Source: an uncultured Bacilli bacterium
GTDB lineage: Bacteria > Bacillota_I > Bacilli_A > RF39 > UBA660
Assembly: GCA_934096105.1 (NCBI GenBank)
Contig: CAKOLH010000006.1
Coordinates: 1 to 62,536, forward strand
Length of the DNA: 62,536 nucleotides
Reading direction: 5' to 3'
Made by a program: the position numbers and the translations under genes. Of the stretch, positions 25,701-33,507 are shown piece after piece. How positions within the stretch are numbered: the stretch's first letter is position 1; each line of letters begins with the position of its first letter. The notes beneath the pieces were generated by a model, which was given only the letters and a program-made list of their open reading frames with translations, made no database searches and was not told the DNA's origin.

Positions 25701-28352
25701 AGTTTAGATACAAATAACGATAAAGAAATAGATACTAATTATCCAAGTAAAAAACCAACTAGTGAAACTATAACAAGTATTAAAGAAGAACCAAAAATAA
25801 AAATGTATATTGATAGTAGTACTTCAAATTCTATAACCTACAAGTACATAGTAGTAGATTACGATAATGCCCTAGTAAAAGAAGAAGATAAATATCTAAT
25901 TCATTACACAGTAGGAGATTCTGAAGAAGAATATACTACTGAAATATCAAATACTGCTAGTATGGAATCATTCACCATATCAAATTTAACTAATGAAACC
26001 ATCTATAATCTATATTATAATAAAGCACTAAATAAAAAAGAAAAACCAAGTGCTATCAGCTTTAACTACTACTTTGATGGTTATCATAATGCTAGCGAAT
26101 ATGGCTTAGGCTATACATTAGAATATAGAGATTTTGTTAATGAAATAACTCTAAGATTAAATAATAATGATTTCTTAGATAGAGTTTCAGCATATCTAGT
26201 AACCTTAACTTCAGGTTCACTAAAATATGAAGAAGTAATAACAACCCCATTAGAATGTGGTACCGAAGAAGAACCAAGTAAATGCATAAAAATAGATTAT
26301 GCTAATATAAACGACTTCAAAGGAAAAGATGTAACAGTAAAACTAGAGGCCTTCTATGACACAGGTTATGTAGGATTTGGTAGCAAATCATTACTTGGAG
26401 ATTACTTTACTTCTCGTGGACTAATAGATGATAAAAATGCAAGTAATGTAGGATTTATATTACAAGAAATAGGTAATACCAAAGGAAAATACTATTACAT
26501 ATATAAAAATTCAAATAATAAAATAGAATCAGTAATAAGTGAAGTGCCAAAAGGAATATTAGGAATATCATCAACATTATATAGTGAAGCTTATAAACAA
26601 TCACAAATACATATCACTAATGTTGTAGATATAACAAATAAAAAGTTCATAAATTATGATGAGGTATCTTTAGATACTAATGTTGACATCCTAACAAATG
26701 GTATTAAATTAAATAGTCATAATATAACCATAGCCCCTAAATTATTAGACAAAACCGAAATACAAACAACAAATAATAAATTTAAATTTACTAGTATTAT
26801 ACCAAAAGTAAAAACAATAAATGTAAGGGAGCTAATAAATGGTGCTATATTAGATATAGATTTATCAATAGATACTGACACTTTAGAAACAGACTATGTA
26901 AAAACAGATGGCAAATACAAATTCTATATTGACATTTATAGCAAAGATGAAGAAGGTAATAGAATACCAGCTAGAGATCCAGTAGAGACAGACTATGAGC
27001 ATCTAACAGATATTTCATTCGCTGGCTTAAACCCAGATAGTAAATATTATTATACAATATCTGCGGATATGAATAAAAATGGTCAAAAAGTAAAGACTCC
27101 ACTCTTTTATAACGATGAAAAAAACCCAGGCTATGTTGAGTTTGAAGGAAGTTTAAAAACACTAGGAAAAGATGATATTTTCAGAAGACTTGAAAGTTCT
27201 TACAAGTCGCAAAGAGGTGAAACAGTATATAGTGAAAGAATATTAAAAATTATTGCACACCTAAATTCAAGAATAAATTTTGACATTAGATATGAATTAT
27301 ATGATCCTGAAGGCAACTTGGAAAAATGGGGCGGAACAGTATTAAACAAAGATATAACAAATAAAAATGCTGCCGTGCTTAATATTGATATTACTGGTGA
27401 TGACTTTGTTTTTGGTAATGATTATCATCGTTTAGTAATAACCGCTGTAACAACAGATGCAGAACCTAAAGAATTAGAGTTATATAATGGCCCCCTTAAT
27501 TTAGCAGCTTTAGCTAAACCATCGATAGAAGTCAATCAAAAAACTGGAATAGATAGCGACTCAAATGGCAATTATGATTACTTTATTGAGTACGACACTA
27601 TAACGATCATAGATACAAATAGAGTAATAAAAGACGGAAAGGTATATGTAGAGCTAGAAGATTCAACATATGAAAACGCCTGCCCTAATGGTGAAGATTG
27701 CAGAGTAGAACTTGATTTATACAATAATGTCTGCAATCCAAGTGGTACACATGGAAGAGTAGCATCATGTTATTTTAAAGAAGTTGGAGCCAAGAACACA
27801 TTCTCAGTAGTAATAAAATATAACAAATTAAATCCCGATACTAACTATTTCATATATGCCAGTGCAGATATATATCGTAATAATGTTTCAGAAAGTGTCA
27901 AAGAAGACAATGTGTATGTAAGAAAAGGTCAGTACACAAGAAGTAAATTAGGATTCTCACTTGGATCACCAACATTAACAGCTAAAGGAAACACACTAAC
28001 ATTAACATTTGTTGGTGCAGCAAATATAAACAATAATTCAAATTCAATTAAAGGTATTGAATATAATGTCAATGAAGAGGGTGCTGGAAAAATATCTTCA
28101 GGTAAGATGGGATTAATACCAAGTGAATCATCAACATTAGTTAAGGATGCTATAAGTTATGGAGATATTGAGTATAAATACGATACAACTGATAAATATT
28201 ATTACATTGAAATCCCAATTCCAGAAGGAAAGAAACTAGGAACAACAAACTTTATAGTTATAACATACTACTATGAAGAAAATGGCCATCTTGTAAAATT
28301 ATCTTTAAATGGAAATACAAATCATCAATACTATGTTAAAGATGTTAGTTAA
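22770..28352 (+). CDS. Giant membrane-anchored surface protein with FN3-like repeats
   Basis: 1860 aa. A short cytoplasmic tail and one membrane helix (about 9-33, FWLILSLSILTLIILTVGVI) come first, then a folded N-terminal domain to about residue 250. A low-complexity Asn/Gly/Asp linker follows (about 252-302), then about 1550 residues of repeated beta modules. Module ends of fibronectin-III type recur: LSPNTNYYMSI, LTKNTSYKVVL, LQSNKNYVYKV, LMQNKDYKFEVWG, LNPDSKYYYTIS, LNPDTNYFIYA. There is no LPXTG or C-terminal anchor, so it is held by its N-terminus. Start ATG 22770 with GGTGAT. Probably an adhesin or structural surface stalk. First gene of a three-gene operon. Confidence 0.8.
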   Translation: MKKIKDKSFWLILSLSILTLIILTVGVIFLTRKSSKEFYSAGYIINSTATKSDKYYFNDNTTYKENVFNEYTFKDVDNKEVTTSKENFIHYLDESLSFMKNGVILDLDNFNQKLVPYYNVTDKVILKYSNGGYIVETAEKTLVFGNLLGRITDNKYIVLGNDIRIKLAGNEEPVKGKYFELLFVEDGIVKVENNEGSYQTTTEGTTIFVGDKIKIELGSKKVFYGEEEKLTLDEMTINGNENINLDTSKVKDDNKGGNGTDGNTPNDNKPNDNTNQGNNTENPNDNTGNGTDGDNTTTEVRKEVSVDLVKALLDINSLNATIQVIDTANQIKGNLLLTLYDIDNSNTAYTKVLLTSSDLQEIAVNSLSPNTNYYMSIKDSDGYEYLARNFRTDNLELSLKREMVTKNSVIYSVDFSSNDNVKSAKVSLYDSNNKLINHHTFINGEDESFEFNGLTKNTSYKVVLDEVLFKNTNYSKVYTINTSVQTLKEKPSLGAVNVKSNEESKTFELTMEKPIDEDKSISNYIYKIYDLDAIDGENIDSLTPVYTFSTVSLKNEVLKLGENNLQSNKNYVYKVTARYYDNYKENEIDSVLSGPFIIAGLPSVTIEAKEVDFNSMHLLLTLKDEGCTIPGRSCYQGDPSDTSDIYITYKGADDKESKYINNITFDPETLTYDLKITGLMQNKDYKFEVWGNYDLYNGKGLQVNKPLGTAIIQTAGLENLTMSEWTLNNYSNEQPISVNTKLTATKPSSTIIDKLNSFKINLYKGSEAKEENLIGSYDVEGNTNIKSNYYNKSFNINSKQFGITDINSLREISGGKLNRYYTIEVTDAYDAEKTNKFRIQDNTFIYEIPAILLLEEEVSSPEVIVEEITKKQALSGEYGDFNNLGINKNLSPNTVVGYKVTANFDKKKVESYFQGDNPIKELNFYANMDGKVIEKKTINFAEEENYTIYFFLKDGTDYNTVDTELRRGNNYAFSIDLSLDTNNDKEIDTNYPSKKPTSETITSIKEEPKIKMYIDSSTSNSITYKYIVVDYDNALVKEEDKYLIHYTVGDSEEEYTTEISNTASMESFTISNLTNETIYNLYYNKALNKKEKPSAISFNYYFDGYHNASEYGLGYTLEYRDFVNEITLRLNNNDFLDRVSAYLVTLTSGSLKYEEVITTPLECGTEEEPSKCIKIDYANINDFKGKDVTVKLEAFYDTGYVGFGSKSLLGDYFTSRGLIDDKNASNVGFILQEIGNTKGKYYYIYKNSNNKIESVISEVPKGILGISSTLYSEAYKQSQIHITNVVDITNKKFINYDEVSLDTNVDILTNGIKLNSHNITIAPKLLDKTEIQTTNNKFKFTSIIPKVKTINVRELINGAILDIDLSIDTDTLETDYVKTDGKYKFYIDIYSKDEEGNRIPARDPVETDYEHLTDISFAGLNPDSKYYYTISADMNKNGQKVKTPLFYNDEKNPGYVEFEGSLKTLGKDDIFRRLESSYKSQRGETVYSERILKIIAHLNSRINFDIRYELYDPEGNLEKWGGTVLNKDITNKNAAVLNIDITGDDFVFGNDYHRLVITAVTTDAEPKELELYNGPLNLAALAKPSIEVNQKTGIDSDSNGNYDYFIEYDTITIIDTNRVIKDGKVYVELEDSTYENACPNGEDCRVELDLYNNVCNPSGTHGRVASCYFKEVGAKNTFSVVIKYNKLNPDTNYFIYASADIYRNNVSESVKEDNVYVRKGQYTRSKLGFSLGSPTLTAKGNTLTLTFVGAANINNNSNSIKGIEYNVNEEGAGKISSGKMGLIPSESSTLVKDAISYGDIEYKYDTTDKYYYIEIPIPEGKKLGTTNFIVITYYYEENGHLVKLSLNGNTNHQYYVKDVS

Positions 28353-28366
28353 GAAAGGAAGTAATT

Positions 28367-29794
28367 ATGAGAAAATATGATATAAAAAATAAGAGAAACA
28401 TAGGAATAATTATAGGAATTTCAATTATAATTATTATCATGTTTTCTCTAGTTATAAAATTCTTCTTATCATTAAATAAAGAAGAATATATTGTAGCAAA
28501 GGGAAATATAGTATTTGATAAAGATAAAACTATAATAAAATTAAATGATGAAGGCAAAATAAAAACAAAATGGAAAGGAGAGTATTACCTAACATACGAT
28601 GGCAAAGACTATGAGTTAGGTAATACCGCCATTGCCTTCAACGAAGAAACAACCGAAATAAAACTATATGGAAGATATTATGAGATATCAAGTGGTAGCG
28701 AAATCAACATAACAAGTAATGAAACAGTAATAAAAAACTCATTACTCACTAAGTTCTATAAATTAGCAGACCGCAAATATCTTATCGTCGATAAAGAAAT
28801 AAAGTCTGCAGATAATCTTTTATCAACAACAGACTTTCTACTAGTAGAATTAGATAAGGCCGGAAACGCCACCCTTACTAATCATAAAGTAAGCCTAAAA
28901 ACATTTTCCGAAACCCAAATAATTACTTCTAACTATACCTTCGATATAGCAAACGAAATATTAACTTATGGTAGTGATAAAATAGATTTAAAAAAGATTA
29001 TTGGCTCTAGTAATAATTACACCAAAGAAGATTTAATTCCAGACGAAAGTAAAAATATTAATGACAATGTTACTAACATAGGTACAAATGGTAATAATGG
29101 TAATAGTACAACTAATGGAAATGGTGGAAACAATACCGGTGGTAATGGAAATACAACCGGAGGAAACGGCGGAAACAATACCGGAGGCACCACCATTGAA
29201 GAAATCAAAAAAGCCACCAAACAAACATCAGTAGTATCAGTAACATCCACAATAAATAAAATCATTATAGACTATGTAATCTACGATCCATATAAAGAAT
29301 ACACATCAGTCTATATGGAAGTACAAAAAGAAGATTCTGATAAAGTAGAAGTAATATATCTAAATACAAACAATACAAGATATGAATTAAAAGACATATT
29401 ACCAAATACCAAATACAATCTAAAATTCAAATACACGACTACTGAAAATGGTCAAACAATCATAAAAGAATTTTCCAATACTACTATCGCTACACAAAAG
29501 CCAAAACTATCACTAAAAGTAACCAAAACAAGAGCAGGTGAAATAACTTATGTCATAACTACAGATAATAGTTATAAATTAACCTCAGCAGATCTAGTAG
29601 TTACCATAACAGATAGCAGAACAGGTGAAACAAGAAAAGAGACAAGTACTATATCAATTAATACTAACAAAGATAATATAAAAAAACTAGACAAAATGAC
29701 AGAGGGCGATATCATCGAATTAAAATTAATAAATGTCAAATCAGACGATACCATCATTAAAGGCATTACCGCTAGTGATAAATTCATATATTAG
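28367..29794 (+). CDS. Membrane-anchored surface protein, short relative of the giant protein (475 aa)
   Basis: Same plan as its larger neighbour: N-terminal helix (about 12-35), a folded domain (about 40-230), a Gly/Asn/Thr-rich linker (about 233-283) and two FN3-like modules, one ending ILPNTKYNLKFKY. The linker DNA contains imperfect GGNGGNNTGG-type repeats. Starts 14 nt after the giant gene. It likely arose by duplication followed by loss or gain of FN3 modules. Confidence 0.75.
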   Translation: MRKYDIKNKRNIGIIIGISIIIIIMFSLVIKFFLSLNKEEYIVAKGNIVFDKDKTIIKLNDEGKIKTKWKGEYYLTYDGKDYELGNTAIAFNEETTEIKLYGRYYEISSGSEINITSNETVIKNSLLTKFYKLADRKYLIVDKEIKSADNLLSTTDFLLVELDKAGNATLTNHKVSLKTFSETQIITSNYTFDIANEILTYGSDKIDLKKIIGSSNNYTKEDLIPDESKNINDNVTNIGTNGNNGNSTTNGNGGNNTGGNGNTTGGNGGNNTGGTTIEEIKKATKQTSVVSVTSTINKIIIDYVIYDPYKEYTSVYMEVQKEDSDKVEVIYLNTNNTRYELKDILPNTKYNLKFKYTTTENGQTIIKEFSNTTIATQKPKLSLKVTKTRAGEITYVITTDNSYKLTSADLVVTITDSRTGETRKETSTISINTNKDNIKKLDKMTEGDIIELKLINVKSDDTIIKGITASDKFIY

Positions 29795-29803
29795 GGAGGT
29801 ACC

Positions 29804-30547
29804 ATGAAACAGTTCATAAAAGAAAAATATAATATATTAATACCCATCTTTCTCGGGGTAGTAATATTAATAGCCCTATTCCTATACGGAAGGGAATATC
29901 GAAATAATAGATATGCCTATGAAAAAGAACAAAATGTTTATCAGTACTTCTCAAAAAACAAAATAGAATACAAAGCCACTATCAGTAGAAATAGAAAAGA
30001 TGTTGTGTTAGATATCAAAAGCAAAGACTTTAATGTCAGCCTAGATAGCACACCAATATATATAAAAGATAGTGATAAAGTAATATTTCCAAAAGAAATG
30101 AGTGTCTTCTTTCCAATAAAAGATAGACAGTATGCAGTAAACGCTCTAACAGAAATATACAAAAAAAATGACTTATATTACCTAAATCAAAAAGGAATAA
30201 ACAAGTCATTTGATTATATGTTCTTATATGATGGCAAAGATCTATATTTCTTTATTGATACCGTAACACTAAAAGTAGGAGATAAAGAAATAACCCTAAG
30301 TCCAATGTCATATCTAGATTGTTCGTATCTAAATCTATTATCATATTATGATAAAGAGTCCGATACATACGAAGTAATAGAATTAAATAGCAATAGCAGC
30401 ACAGTACTAGTAGAAACAGACTATATGACTATCGATGTATCAAGTGACAAAGTAATATACAAAGACGATTTCACAATGTTAATAAATAATTTTAGTTCAC
30501 TACCAAAACTAGTGGACAACATAGAAAATAGCGGAGCTTCAAATTAA
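29804..30547 (+). CDS. Membrane-anchored protein sharing the N-terminal domain of the surface operon (247 aa)
   Basis: N-terminal membrane helix (about 10-28, NILIPIFLGVVILIALFLYG) and one extracytoplasmic domain with segments like those of the two upstream proteins (FDYMFLYDGKDLYFFIDTVT; SSTVLVETDYMTIDVSSDK). It lacks linker and FN3 modules, so it looks like the isolated base domain. Starts 9 nt after the previous gene with GGGAGG as ribosome-binding site. Function unknown; perhaps forms a complex with the two larger proteins. Confidence 0.65.
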   Translation: MKQFIKEKYNILIPIFLGVVILIALFLYGREYRNNRYAYEKEQNVYQYFSKNKIEYKATISRNRKDVVLDIKSKDFNVSLDSTPIYIKDSDKVIFPKEMSVFFPIKDRQYAVNALTEIYKKNDLYYLNQKGINKSFDYMFLYDGKDLYFFIDTVTLKVGDKEITLSPMSYLDCSYLNLLSYYDKESDTYEVIELNSNSSTVLVETDYMTIDVSSDKVIYKDDFTMLINNFSSLPKLVDNIENSGASN

Positions 30548-30567
30548 GCTTCGCTATATATTTTTTT
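30528..30567. terminator. Bidirectional terminator between convergent genes
   Basis: AGCGGAGCTT/AAGCTTCGCT hairpin (one mismatch) that includes the stop codons of both convergent genes, with ATATATTTTTTT on the plus side. Confidence 0.7.
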
Positions 30568-31485
30568 ATCAAAATTATGAGTACCATCATTAAGTTCTTC
30601 CAAAGTCTTCGTAGTTATTAAGAAATAAGTATCTCTATTAATATTAGTCTCACTAATAGGATCATCCCAAGTCAAATCTAAATGATACCATTTGCCATCC
30701 AAATAAACAAAATTCCAAATATGCTCATCATTACTAATCTTATAATTAATAATATTAAGTTTATCAAGAAAGATAGCCATCGCATCAGCATACCCATTAC
30801 AAGTACCATATCCCTGTATCAATACCCCATAAGCCGTATTAGACTTATAAGTAGTATCATTCTTATTATTATACTTAAGTTTATCATATTCAGCATAATC
30901 AATAATATAATCATGAATAATCTTAATTTTCTCTCTAGTAGGAGTATTATTAGTAATCTTCTCACTAATAACCTTATCAACTATCTTATTAATTTCCTCA
31001 ATTTCCTTATCAGTATAAGCCTTGTTAACACTAATACCAATCTTATAATCGCCACCATAAGTAAGTTTAATATTATTAGAACTATTATAAGGATGAACAA
31101 AGTTATTCAAAACCGAAATAACATCCTTAAATTCCTCACCATCATTACTCGTAAGACTATTAATATCACTACTATATGATGTATAATCTCTATCAATATA
31201 TCTTTCCAAATAATCAGAACCACTATTAATAGCATAATACACAAAATCAATAAAGTCTTTCTTATTCTTTATACCAGTATCAGTATAATTATTAACATAT
31301 TCAAAATTATCTTCAAGATAATAATCATTAACCTTAATATTAGTACTAGAATAATTCTTATTTACCGAATACTCATAGTACTTATAAATAATATCTTTTC
31401 TAAAAAAAGCACCAGCAGTAACAGTACAAATAGCTACTGCACCAACTGCAATAATTAGCTTACCACCTTTTTTTTCCTTTTTCAT
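30544..31485 (-). CDS. Membrane-anchored transglutaminase-like (papain-fold) protein
   Basis: 313 aa with an N-terminal anchor helix (about 9-27) and a C-terminal transglutaminase-core domain. The Cys-His-Asp triad is visible: QGYGTCNGYADAMAIFL, DEHIWNFVYLDG and KWYHLDLTWDD. Bacterial members of this family are cysteine proteases or crosslinking enzymes on the cell surface. Located convergent to the surface-protein operon, so a role in processing or crosslinking those proteins is a reasonable inference. Start ATG with AGAGAGGTGAA upstream. Confidence 0.85.
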   Translation of the reverse strand: MKKEKKGGKLIIAVGAVAICTVTAGAFFRKDIIYKYYEYSVNKNYSSTNIKVNDYYLEDNFEYVNNYTDTGIKNKKDFIDFVYYAINSGSDYLERYIDRDYTSYSSDINSLTSNDGEEFKDVISVLNNFVHPYNSSNNIKLTYGGDYKIGISVNKAYTDKEIEEINKIVDKVISEKITNNTPTREKIKIIHDYIIDYAEYDKLKYNNKNDTTYKSNTAYGVLIQGYGTCNGYADAMAIFLDKLNIINYKISNDEHIWNFVYLDGKWYHLDLTWDDPISETNINRDTYFLITTKTLEELNDGTHNFDKKIYSEA

Positions 31486-31582
31486 CTATTCACCTCTCTT
31501 AAATTCATTATACCATTTAAAAACTATGTGGTAAAGTTAAAAATAATACTTTTTCAAAATATTTTAACAACTTTTTTAATTC

Positions 31583-31638
31583 CCACTTAAGCCTGTAGTC
31601 TTAAGTGGAACAAGGAAGCCTAAATAGTCTTCCTTGTT
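31583..31638 (+). repeat. Paired-hairpin element, copy 3 (56 nt)
   Basis: Hairpin 1 stem CCACTTAAG/CTTAAGTGG, loop CCTGTAGT (31583-31608). Hairpin 2 stem AACAAGGAAG/CTTCCTTGTT, loop CCTAAATAGT (31609-31638). All 19 base pairs are perfect. Between divergent genes, 225 nt before the Rpn nuclease gene. Confidence 0.9.
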
Positions 31639-31862
31639 TCAATTCTTATTCATTGTCATATAATTAACACTTGTTACATATTTAAGAATTACCGGTAATA
31701 ATAAAATAATTTAAAAAAATTTTTCAAAATAATGGCAAAATTAGATATTAAATCTTGTATATAAGTATGAGAGGATAAAAAAGGGAGAAGGGAGGAATAT
31801 GACATAAACTAATCAAAAATAAAAAGAATACTTAGGAGAATCAAGAAAGGAAGGAAGAAATA
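31639..31862 (+). other. Long leader region before the Rpn gene
   Basis: The divergent interval 31486-31862 (377 nt) has no gene. Besides paired-hairpin copy 3 it contains a perfect 12-bp palindrome ATTACCGGTAAT (31688-31699) that could be an operator. It also has several purine-rich runs resembling ribosome-binding sites (GGGAGAAGGGAGG near 31782, AGGAAGGAAG near 31850). Only the last is placed correctly for the Rpn start; the ATG near 31799 is followed at once by a stop. Confidence 0.35.
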
Positions 31863-32753
31863 ATGGTAAAAGAAAAATTAAAAATGACTTTAGCATCAGA
31901 TATCTTATTTAAAAAAGTATTCTTAAGTGAAGGAGGCGCATTACTTAAAATGCTTCAAGATGTTTTAGATATTAAAGAAGATAGTGGTATAACTATAATA
32001 GGTTATGAAACAAGGCCTAACAATATATTTGGTAAAAGTTTCAGAGGAGATTTATTAGTAACATTATCAGATAGAACCTATGTGAGTATTGAAATGAATA
32101 ACAGTAATCCTAAGAATAGTTTAAGTAGAAATATGATACATTTATTTAGAATACACTCTGATATGTTAGTAAAAGGAATGCCTGACAGTGAACTGGAAAA
32201 ATACAGATTATATCAACTTAATTTTGATAATTTCAGAAACCCAAGTAGAGAGGCAATAGAAAAGTATGCTTTCTGTAGTTTGACAACAGGAAAAGTAAGA
32301 AATCTAATATATACATTTTGTGATGTAGACCTTGAAAAGTGTAGAAAACTTGTGTATAATGTAAATGTAAGAGAGGTATCAAAAGACATTAGATGGGGAG
32401 CCATAATGACATCAAATGATATAGAAGAGATATCTAAATTACTCGGAGAGGATATGTTAAGTATGGAAGAGAAAGATAAGTTTTTAAACACTGTAAGGGA
32501 ATTAAATGAAGATGAGAAAGTCGTAAAAGATTGGATGTGGGAAGAAAACGATAAACTAAGGTATTATAATGATTTAAAGGCATCTGAGGAACAAGGTATC
32601 GAAAAAGGTATTGAACAGGGCATCGAAGATAAATCTAAAGAAGTTGTTATCAATATGTTAAATAAAAATATGGATTATGAGACAATATCAGAAATATCTG
32701 GCAAAACAATTGAAGAAATAAAAGAAATAGAAAATGATATCAAAAGTTTATAA
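31863..32753 (+). CDS. Rpn-family (YhgA-like) recombination-promoting nuclease / PD-(D/E)XK 'transposase'
   Basis: Family members are DNA endonucleases that promote RecA-independent recombination and spread by horizontal transfer. The N-terminal PD-(D/E)XK core is seen as FRGDLLVTLSDRTYVSIEMN (Asp and Glu of the active site). The diagnostic C-terminus has GIEKGIEQGIEDKSKEVV and NMLNKNMDYETISEISGKTI. 296 aa, full length. Ribosome-binding site AGGAAGGAAG. No inverted repeats or target duplications flank it. Its neighbours are a paired-hairpin element upstream and a structured region downstream. Confidence 0.85.
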   Translation: MVKEKLKMTLASDILFKKVFLSEGGALLKMLQDVLDIKEDSGITIIGYETRPNNIFGKSFRGDLLVTLSDRTYVSIEMNNSNPKNSLSRNMIHLFRIHSDMLVKGMPDSELEKYRLYQLNFDNFRNPSREAIEKYAFCSLTTGKVRNLIYTFCDVDLEKCRKLVYNVNVREVSKDIRWGAIMTSNDIEEISKLLGEDMLSMEEKDKFLNTVRELNEDEKVVKDWMWEENDKLRYYNDLKASEEQGIEKGIEQGIEDKSKEVVINMLNKNMDYETISEISGKTIEEIKEIENDIKSL

Positions 32754-32772
32754 TATTTAAGTATAAAAAATG

Positions 32773-32860
32773 TACGGTAGCCCGTATCGGAATTTATGTC
32801 TGTGGAAGACTCTAATTACAGAGTTCATGGAGCAGAAAGCACATCACTGTGAAGTGATGT
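32773..32860 (+). ncRNA. Structured region / candidate RNA after the Rpn gene
   Basis: Three hairpins in 90 nt: TACGG/CCGTA with loop TAGC (32773-32786), ACTCT/AGAGT (32809-32824), and ACATCACT/AGTGATGT with a GTGA tetraloop (32841-32860). The middle one is extended by CTG/CAG around a purine-rich internal loop. The last is followed by an A/T stretch and GTTTTTTG, so may be a weak terminator. GC content is higher than surrounding spacers. No known riboswitch core recognised. It could be the Rpn mRNA 3' end. Confidence 0.35.
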
Positions 32861-32949
32861 AAATAATTATATTTGTTTTTTGTTTTAAATTATCTATACT
32901 TATTATTCATTATTTGGTATAATTATAAAGAAATACGGAGGTAATAGAC

Positions 32950-33507
32950 ATGGAAGTAAATTATAGAAACCCAAAAATATACTTATTAAGTGGAAAGGCT
33001 AGACACGGTAAAGATACAATAGCTGGATACCTAAAAGAATTCTACGAGAAAGATGGCAAAAAGGTTATCTTTTCACGAGCGGGCAAATATATAAAGTTCT
33101 ATGCTATGGAGATGACTGGTTGGGATGGCAGTGAAGAAACCAAACCAAGAACGTTGCTTCAGGAATTAGGCACAGACGTAATAAGAAACAAATTAAACAA
33201 AGCAGAAATGTTTATCGATAGGCAGATAGATGATATAGAAATATACTCATATTTTTATGATGCCATCATCGTCCCAGACATCAGACTACCAAGAGAAATA
33301 GATAGTATCAAGGAAAAGTTTGATAATGTAGTAACTATCAAAGTAGAAAGAATTAACTTTGAAACCAATTTATCAGGTAAAGAACAAAAACATAGTACAG
33401 AAACTGCTATGGATAGTTATAAAAATTTTGATTATGAAATAACAAATGATACACTAGAAAAACTAAAAGAAGACGTATACAAAATATACCAGGAGGAAAC
33501 CAAATGA
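32950..33507 (+). CDS. P-loop nucleoside/nucleotide kinase-like protein
   Basis: 185 aa with a Walker A LLSGKARHGKDTIAGYL at residues 12-28. Later conserved-looking parts are TLLQELGTDVIRNKLN and AIIVPDIRLPREIDSI, similar to deoxynucleoside monophosphate kinases of phage T4 type. Probably phosphorylates a (deoxy)nucleotide, but the substrate is not clear. Overlaps alaS by 4 nt, so the two are co-translated. Confidence 0.7.
   Translation: MEVNYRNPKIYLLSGKARHGKDTIAGYLKEFYEKDGKKVIFSRAGKYIKFYAMEMTGWDGSEETKPRTLLQELGTDVIRNKLNKAEMFIDRQIDDIEIYSYFYDAIIVPDIRLPREIDSIKEKFDNVVTIKVERINFETNLSGKEQKHSTETAMDSYKNFDYEITNDTLEKLKEDVYKIYQEETK

Noticed and set aside
29017..29265. Minus-strand open frame of Pro/Val/Phe repeats
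   Set aside because: Shadow of the Gly/Asn/Thr linker repeats in the 475-aa surface protein.
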